Below, piece by piece: positions 5,107-6,666 of a DNA stretch of 6,666 nucleotides; position 1 is the first letter of the stretch, and each line of letters starts with the position of its first letter. The DNA lies in NCBI GenBank assembly GCA_001803565.1, contig MHDQ01000238.1, positions 1 through 6,666 of the forward strand, read 5' to 3'. The notes under the pieces were generated by a model that saw nothing but the letters and a program-made list of their open reading frames with translations, did not search any database and was not told the origin of the DNA. The stretch comes from Nitrospinae bacterium RIFCSPLOWO2_12_FULL_45_22. GTDB taxonomy: Bacteria > 2-12-FULL-45-22. The translations under genes were made by a program, and so were the position numbers.

Positions 5107-6575
5107 CAGGCAATTTCCCTGGAGCGTCTTCCTCGACCAGTGATTTCCAGGACTTTCCGCATAAAAGAAAAAACGCCCGTCCCTTTACCGTACATGTATA
5201 ATTCTTTCACCGGCTCATCTATTAACCTGGGGATAGAAGAAGGGACAAGGTCTTGATAGTTTCCGCTTCTCACCTTTGCCCGAATCCGGGCCTGGTAATA
5301 TGCCGGTCGCATCAGTAGTTTCATTAATTTTTGACTATCCTGCTCCGAGACCCGCACTTTTAAGCCATAACAGTCTTCTCCTATGAGGAATATCTTATCA
5401 TAGACCTCTTTTTCTTCTAGTGGGCGCTGGATATTATTATACTCAGAGATCTCTTTTAGGTAGCGCTCTACGGCCTCTTGCCAGCTTATGGATTCTTGCC
5501 AATTTATGGATTCTTGCCAGAGCTTTTCGCGAAACGGTGTAGCGAAGGCACTGGCTGCCAGGCTACCCACTGCCCCACAATCCCTAATCGCGATAATAAT
5601 ATCCTGGACCGTTTCTACACCTGCCCCGCAGTATACTGGTAGCGCAGGATTAATCCTTTTAACTGCAGCTCCGGTTTGTTTAATTATTTCAGGCTTTTGC
5701 TGTACGATAGAAATTCCCTTGCCAATAAACTCATCCCACTCTACGGCAATAGCTATAGTCTTATAAACATGGTTTATTACGACATGGTAAAAGTGTTCCT
5801 TTAACTTATCCCCTAGAATGTTGGAGATAGATTCTTTTAGCAGGGTCTGATACTTGGTGAAAGGAACCTTAAATTGTTCATAGGCCATCCGGCAATCTTC
5901 CTTTTCCAGCAGTCCAAAAAAGATCTCCTTAAAATCACCCTGCTTAAAAGACCCCTTGGACAATCCTTCTGGGAATCTACCAAAGAGTCTTTCCAATTCT
6001 ATATAGGATTTAACAGTCAATTTATCCAGGAGCTTCTGCCCAAAATCTTTATATACCTGATCCCTAAATTCCTGGCTGGTGAGCATTTTGGCTATTTCTG
6101 AGGCCGTTTCTGGGCCATCGGCACATATGACCAGATTAAGCCCAGCATCTAAGCCGGCCAGGATCGCGTCCCTTAAGAAGCGAAAGTCTTCTGGCTTATT
6201 ATTGACTTCCCCGGTCTCCTTTTGCCGTTTTCCCGGATTATGCCCATATATCCGGTCTTCGTAGTGATTTATCAAAGTACCGTGGGCACCCAGATTAGCT
6301 AATGCCCGGGGGGTAGTAGAACCGGTCCAGCTCGCCCCTGGGGCTACCGGGTCTATGGATTGGCCAAAGACGTGGAAATAATCAAAAAGCGCGGGGTCCT
6401 TACGTGCCAGACTATCTACTGCCTCGTGGATCTCTGCGTTATTTACGCAAACAATAAGGGGATGGCGGTAGACCTTAGCTAGTTCTGCCGCCGTGACTAC
6501 ATACTTACCGATCCTTTCACCGGTAACGATCTGTTTCAAGTTTATTATTAATTCTGGCCAATGTTGGTATGGCAT
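5106..6575 (-). CDS. Divergent triosephosphate-isomerase-like TIM-barrel protein with insertion and C-terminal extension
   Basis: From the ATG at 6575 the protein has 489 residues, about twice the length of triosephosphate isomerase. The TIM landmarks appear in order: INLKQ (N12-x-K14, as in NWKMN); a long loop-strand SIDPVAPGASWTGSTTP leading to LGAHGTLINHYEDR with H104 (as in LGHSERR); NLVICADGPE (147-156); VEWDEFIGKG with E279 (as in AYEPVWAIGTG); CGAGVET (316-322); and AVGSLAASAF (335-344). The catalytic Lys, His and Glu are all retained, and the spelling is nearest archaeal-type TIM. About 105 mostly charged residues (163-268) are inserted between strands 5 and 6. About 140 residues follow strand 8, ending in a basic tail (GRGRRSREIA). 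It may be an isomerase on a related substrate or a non-glycolytic paralogue; the substrate is unknown. A longer frame begins at 6596 but lacks a ribosome site. It is the first gene of the operon with hslO and the ATPase. Confidence 0.72.
   Translation of the reverse strand: MPYQHWPELIINLKQIVTGERIGKYVVTAAELAKVYRHPLIVCVNNAEIHEAVDSLARKDPALFDYFHVFGQSIDPVAPGASWTGSTTPRALANLGAHGTLINHYEDRIYGHNPGKRQKETGEVNNKPEDFRFLRDAILAGLDAGLNLVICADGPETASEIAKMLTSQEFRDQVYKDFGQKLLDKLTVKSYIELERLFGRFPEGLSKGSFKQGDFKEIFFGLLEKEDCRMAYEQFKVPFTKYQTLLKESISNILGDKLKEHFYHVVINHVYKTIAIAVEWDEFIGKGISIVQQKPEIIKQTGAAVKRINPALPVYCGAGVETVQDIIIAIRDCGAVGSLAASAFATPFREKLWQESINWQESISWQEAVERYLKEISEYNNIQRPLEEKEVYDKIFLIGEDCYGLKVRVSEQDSQKLMKLLMRPAYYQARIRAKVRSGNYQDLVPSSIPRLIDEPVKELYMYGKGTGVFSFMRKVLEITGRGRRSREIA
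5476..5520 (-). repeat. 18-bp in-frame tandem repeat inside the TIM-like gene
   Basis: Two 18-bp copies (5476-5493 and 5494-5511) differ at only two bases; a third copy is partial (nine identical bases, 5512-5520). In the protein they give WQESIN, WQESIS and WQEAVE, a six-residue period just after the last barrel strand. The near identity points to recent slippage. The frame is kept, so copy number could vary between strains without breaking the gene. Confidence 0.8.
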
Positions 6576-6579
6576 CTTA

Positions 6580-6590
6580 GCTCCCCCCTT
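6580..6590 (-). promoter_or_regulatory. Ribosome binding site deciding the start of the TIM-like gene
   Basis: On the minus strand AAGGGGGGAG ends five to six bases before the ATG at 6575. The upstream ATG at 6596 is preceded by CCTTTCCTAGCA, which is pyrimidine-rich and has no Shine-Dalgarno. The seven extra residues (MKKGGAK) would simply be the ribosome site translated. The start at 6575 is therefore preferred. Confidence 0.75.
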
Positions 6591-6641
6591 TTTCATTGCT
6601 AGGAAAGGATTGACTTTTTAACTTATTTTGCTTTATTTTCT

Positions 6642-6666
6642 ATTCTATCCTTTTAAAACAAAAGGA
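6642..6666 (-). promoter_or_regulatory. Upstream region of the operon: palindrome and possible -10 at the window edge
   Basis: The 70 bp before the operon are very AT-rich, as promoter regions of low-GC bacteria often are. TAGAAT (6647-6642) could be a -10; its -35 would fall at and beyond the window edge, so it cannot be tested. TCCTTTT (6666-6660) and AAAAGGA (6654-6648) are exact 7-bp inverted arms around GTTTT, and could be a protein-binding palindrome or the tail of a longer hairpin outside the window. Confidence 0.25.

Noticed and set aside
6576-6596. Seven-residue N-terminal extension of the TIM-like gene (ATG at 6596)
   Set aside because: The upstream ATG lacks a Shine-Dalgarno, and the extension itself is the strong ribosome site of the ATG at 6575.
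1-6666. CRISPR arrays, tRNA or rRNA genes, complete insertion sequences
   Set aside because: No regularly spaced repeats, no tRNA-like cloverleaf arms, no rRNA sequence and no transposase were seen on either strand.

Overview
The window joins two unlike regions. The left ~2.35 kb (plus strand) reads as the proximal end of an integron cassette array. The right ~4.3 kb (minus strand) is a three-gene chromosomal operon with Firmicutes/Clostridia character: Hsp33, a COG3044-type ATPase, a very strong purine-rich Shine-Dalgarno and frequent AGG, ATA and CTA codons. My best guess for the host is a moderate-GC, possibly thermophilic clostridial lineage (Moorella/Peptococcaceae-like). That is inference from gene content and style only.

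Left region. Positions 1-141 are AT-rich. They hold what may be the first codons of a divergent integron integrase (1-26, minus), a good sigma-70/sigma-A promoter reading right (54-82, TTGATA-17-TATACT), and an attI-like core site ending in GTTAGAG (116-122). A promoterless cassette follows, with a TTG-started chorismate mutase / isochorismate-pyruvate lyase (PchB/AroQ-class) gene at 142-456. Its stop codon lies inside an attC site (451-505) that has paired R and L boxes and the diagnostic extra unpaired C in L''. The second cassette begins at about 500 and carries a two-gene unit, probably restriction-modification: a DNA methyltransferase (523-1818, TTG start) and, 2 bp later, a putative PD-(D/E)XK nuclease (1821-2345). 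The nuclease reading frame ends inside a CCTCTGTG/CCTCTGCGTG-type repeat (2315-2344), and no attC follows. The array therefore seems to have been cut off or rearranged there.

Right region. Reading leftwards from 6666, the operon runs: a divergent triosephosphate-isomerase-like protein with a long insertion and a C-terminal extension (best start 6575, not 6596); the redox chaperone Hsp33 (hslO), whose ATG overlaps the previous stop as TGATG; and a COG3044 'ABC-class' P-loop ATPase. Hsp33 and the ATPase are in the same reading frame, separated by TAG, 25 coding-like codons, and TAG. A weak intrinsic terminator (2369-2399) ends the operon at the junction with the integron.

The most interesting content is the integron itself in a Firmicutes-like setting, with a PchB-like cassette and a possibly broken restriction-modification cassette, and the unusual TIM-like protein linked to Hsp33. 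A metagenomic chimera at 2315-2398 must be excluded before the integron is assigned to this host.
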